Below are positions 6,046 through 7,974 of a stretch of 7,974 bases of DNA, piece after piece (within the stretch, counting starts at the first letter, position 1; each line of letters opens with the position of its first letter). Below the pieces are notes generated by a model, which saw only the letters and a list, made by a program, of their open reading frames with translations, had not been told where the DNA came from and did no database searches. Made by a program: the position numbers and the translations under genes. The stretch is from NCBI GenBank assembly GCA_002710885.1, contig PAIW01000116.1:7297-15270 (forward strand), in the 5' to 3' direction. Origin of the DNA: Chloroflexota bacterium. Lineage in GTDB: Bacteria; Chloroflexota; Dehalococcoidia; SAR202; UBA11138.

Positions 6046-6067
6046 ACAAATCGCCTGGCAGCGTCCC

Positions 6068-6805
6068 CTACCCCACCAATATCATGTGAACCTCTCCTGG
6101 CCCGTGGACGCCGGTCACCAACGTGTACTCAATGTCCGCTGAACGGCTGGGGCCGGAAATCAGGTTCATGTAACTACCCAGATTGCCATCAAGAAAATCT
6201 CTGCGCCGCAGCGTAAACAGTTCATCAAGGGTCGGCAACACCTGACCTCGCTCGACGATGGCTATGTGAATCGGTGGGAGAAGAGACACCAGACGACTCA
6301 CTTGGGCGTTGGGGATCAATACACAACTTCCGGTCTCGGCGATGGCGTAGTCGACTCCTGTGATTCCGATATCAGCTCGTTCGGCCAGAGATCTGAGTTC
6401 GTCCACAGTGTGTTCAGATTGTTCGTCCGACGCCATAGGGACAACATCGACGCCCAGGGGGGCCAACCACGCCTCCATGATCCCGCTTTCCAAGACGTTT
6501 TGACGTGACCTGACCGCAAGATTGGCCTCAACGTCCCTCACGATTCCTACGAAATGATCACGAGCCTTGTCCAAGTCATCAAAACGCGCGACCTTCCAGC
6601 CTGCTCCGGTGGCGCTCTCTGAAAGGGAGTCCATGAGCGGCCCGGATTGTTCATCGATATAGGCTTGGATCGCCTGGGAGCGCGCGGAAACCGCGTCAGA
6701 ATTGTCGCCGAGCGCGGAACTGCCTGTGCCGGTCAAATTTGGAGCCTCAGTTTGCGGACCCAAAGCCTGACGGATAGTGTTGAAAAACTCGTCTCGTGCA
6801 GTCAT
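6068..6805 (-). CDS. lutC: LutC, LUD-domain subunit of the L-lactate oxidation complex
   Basis: 245 residues, matching the usual LutC length of about 240. LutA, LutB and LutC together oxidise L-lactate to pyruvate in the cytoplasm. An N-terminal helical part (1-85) is variable. The LUD core follows, with ADIGITGVDYAIAETGSCVLI (144-164), LLPPIHIAIVERGQVLPTLDEL (175-196) and the characteristic C-terminal block ISGPSRSADIEYTLVTGVHGPGEVHMILVG (216-245). The gene follows lutB with an ATGA overlap: the lutC ATG (6803-6805) shares bases with the lutB TGA. No Shine-Dalgarno stands before it, so translation is most likely coupled to lutB termination. It lies convergent to glycerate kinase. LUD proteins also occur in other oxidation complexes, but the tandem with a full LutB supports the name. 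Confidence 0.92.
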   Translation of the reverse strand: MTARDEFFNTIRQALGPQTEAPNLTGTGSSALGDNSDAVSARSQAIQAYIDEQSGPLMDSLSESATGAGWKVARFDDLDKARDHFVGIVRDVEANLAVRSRQNVLESGIMEAWLAPLGVDVVPMASDEQSEHTVDELRSLAERADIGITGVDYAIAETGSCVLIPNAQVSRLVSLLPPIHIAIVERGQVLPTLDELFTLRRRDFLDGNLGSYMNLISGPSRSADIEYTLVTGVHGPGEVHMILVG

Positions 6806-7974
6806 TTATTGCCGATGTTTTTCCATCTAGTCCGAAAGGGCTTAGACGCAATGGCTGGGAATTTTCTATGTTTGGTCCAACCTGACAACGGCGAAGGCAG
6901 TCGATCGATCCGCCCTCCGCGAACGAATGGCAGTTGCAACAACCGACCGCCAAGATTGGACAGCTTCATCATGAACGAAGATGAAACGCTGGCCCGCCAC
7001 CCTTTCACAGCCGTGGATTCGGTCATCGAGATAGATTTATGCTCAGGATAAGTCTCTCCCTGGGTCAACTCCTTGCGGAGATACAATAGCATCCGAGGTA
7101 TGTTTATCTTGACGGGACAGGCTTCTTTGCAGGCTCCGCAGAGCGTGGACGCGTAGGGCAGATCCTTGGCTTCGGACAGGTTCGTCAGCATGGGGGAAAC
7201 GATGGCGCCTATCGGCCCAGGATACACCCAGCCATAGGCGTGCCCGCCGACTTTTCGATACACCGGGCAGGCATTGAGGCATGCTCCGCATCTCAGGCAG
7301 TACAACGCCTCTCTAAGATTTGGGTCCGCCAGCATCTTGGACCGTCCATTGTCGACAATGACCAGATGGAATTCTTCCGGGCCGTCAACCTCGTCCTCAC
7401 CTCGAGGGCCGGTGACCGTTGTGACGTAGCTTGAAATTCGCTGACCGGTGGCTGACCGGATCAACAAACGCAAAAACAGTCCCAGGTCCTCGATGCTCGG
7501 CACAACTTTCTCCATCCCGGTGATCGCGACGTGAATCTTGGGCATGGAGGTGCACATCCTGCCGTTGCCCTCGTTGGTGACCAGCGTCACCGTTCCGGTT
7601 TCGGCAACTATGAAGTTCGCGCCGGTAATGCCCATCCCCGCGTCAACGAACTTTTGACGTAGCTGATCGCGGGCTTCCCTAGTCAGGTCTTCAATGTTGT
7701 CGTACATAGGAACGTTAAGTTTCTCCACAAACAACTCGGAAACCTCGCCTCGCGACTTGTGAATAGCAGGCGCAATGATGTGGAAAGGAGTCTCCTCGGC
7801 CAGTTGCACGATGTACTCGCCAAGGTCAGTCTCGACGGGTTCGATCCCTTCTTCTTCGAGGCGGTGGTTCAGCGCCATCTCCTCGGACACCATCGACTTG
7901 CCTTTGATGACCAACTCAATGCCCCGTTCCTTGGCAAGATTGACCACATAGTTCGAGGCGGCTTCGGCATCTGT
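6802..7974 (-). CDS. lutB: LutB, Fe-S LUD protein of the L-lactate oxidation complex, 5'-partial
   Basis: About 390 residues are visible; the frame is open to the window edge, beyond the GTG at 7947, so that codon is internal and roughly 80 N-terminal residues are missing. The LUD domain is evident from KGKSMVSEEMALN, EPVETDLGEYIVQLA, GITGANFIVAETGTVTLVTN (7566-7625) and SATGQRISSYVTTVTGPRG. Ferredoxin-like cysteines follow as CLRCGACLNACP (7264-7299) and LCGACKEACPVKI (7105-7143), ligands for 4Fe-4S clusters that carry electrons from lactate oxidation. The LutB C-terminal domain ends in LPSPLSGWTKHRKFP and FRTRWKN. LutA, the third subunit, would be expected upstream, beyond the right edge. 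The gene overlaps lutC by four bases, so it is the same transcript. Confidence 0.95.
   Translation of the reverse strand, partial: TDAEAASNYVVNLAKERGIELVIKGKSMVSEEMALNHRLEEEGIEPVETDLGEYIVQLAEETPFHIIAPAIHKSRGEVSELFVEKLNVPMYDNIEDLTREARDQLRQKFVDAGMGITGANFIVAETGTVTLVTNEGNGRMCTSMPKIHVAITGMEKVVPSIEDLGLFLRLLIRSATGQRISSYVTTVTGPRGEDEVDGPEEFHLVIVDNGRSKMLADPNLREALYCLRCGACLNACPVYRKVGGHAYGWVYPGPIGAIVSPMLTNLSEAKDLPYASTLCGACKEACPVKINIPRMLLYLRKELTQGETYPEHKSISMTESTAVKGWRASVSSSFMMKLSNLGGRLLQLPFVRGGRIDRLPSPLSGWTKHRKFPAIASKPFRTRWKNIGNK

Noticed and set aside
7945..7947. GTG as a possible lutB start
   Set aside because: The frame continues open to the window edge, and the LUD domain of the family has additional conserved sequence upstream, so the gene is truncated by the window rather than starting here.

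Overview
The window is a piece of bacterial chromosome with moderate GC. It carries seven genes packed tightly on both strands. Protein style, UvrC architecture, the long-form NfeD/slipin pair and a LutB/LutC pair would fit a free-living, possibly marine, Chloroflexota (Dehalococcoidia/SAR202-like) genome. That assignment is a weak inference; no rRNA or other taxonomic marker is present. I see no insertion sequence, phage gene, CRISPR array, tRNA or rRNA, and no gene-free stretch longer than about 200 bases.

Left part (1-3768). The C-terminal two thirds of uvrC (excision nuclease subunit C) runs rightward from the window edge and ends at 1413. After a 130-base convergent gap containing a 13-bp direct repeat exactly 60 bp apart, a leftward two-gene operon follows. 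nfeD (membrane-bound ClpP-class protease, true start most likely 3768) comes first and is followed 11 bases later by a slipin (SPFH/Band 7 protein). The slipin's Shine-Dalgarno overlaps the nfeD stop codon. The pair is a classical membrane quality-control module in which NfeD is thought to cleave its partner slipin.

Middle (3904-4878). A leftward two-gene toxin-antitoxin-like module comes next: a ribbon-helix-helix protein followed by a small PIN-domain protein. Two of the four canonical acidic positions in the PIN protein appear replaced. Neither gene has a well-placed Shine-Dalgarno; instead each has a -10-like hexamer immediately upstream of its ATG, which suggests leaderless transcripts. 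A 202-base AT-rich divergent region separates the module from the next gene.

Right part (4879-7974). A rightward glycerate 2-kinase gene, also with a -10 box almost touching its ATG, ends 22 bases from a convergent leftward lutB-lutC operon. LutC and the Fe-S protein LutB overlap by ATGA; the lutB N-terminus lies beyond the right edge and lutA would be expected there. Glycerate kinase makes 2-phosphoglycerate and the Lut complex makes pyruvate from L-lactate, so this end looks like small organic acid use feeding lower glycolysis.

The window is mostly ordinary. The points most worth a second look are the degenerate PIN protein with its RHH partner, the apparent leaderless starts, the slipin's missing N-terminal membrane anchor together with its probable NfeD cleavage site, and the spaced direct repeat after uvrC.
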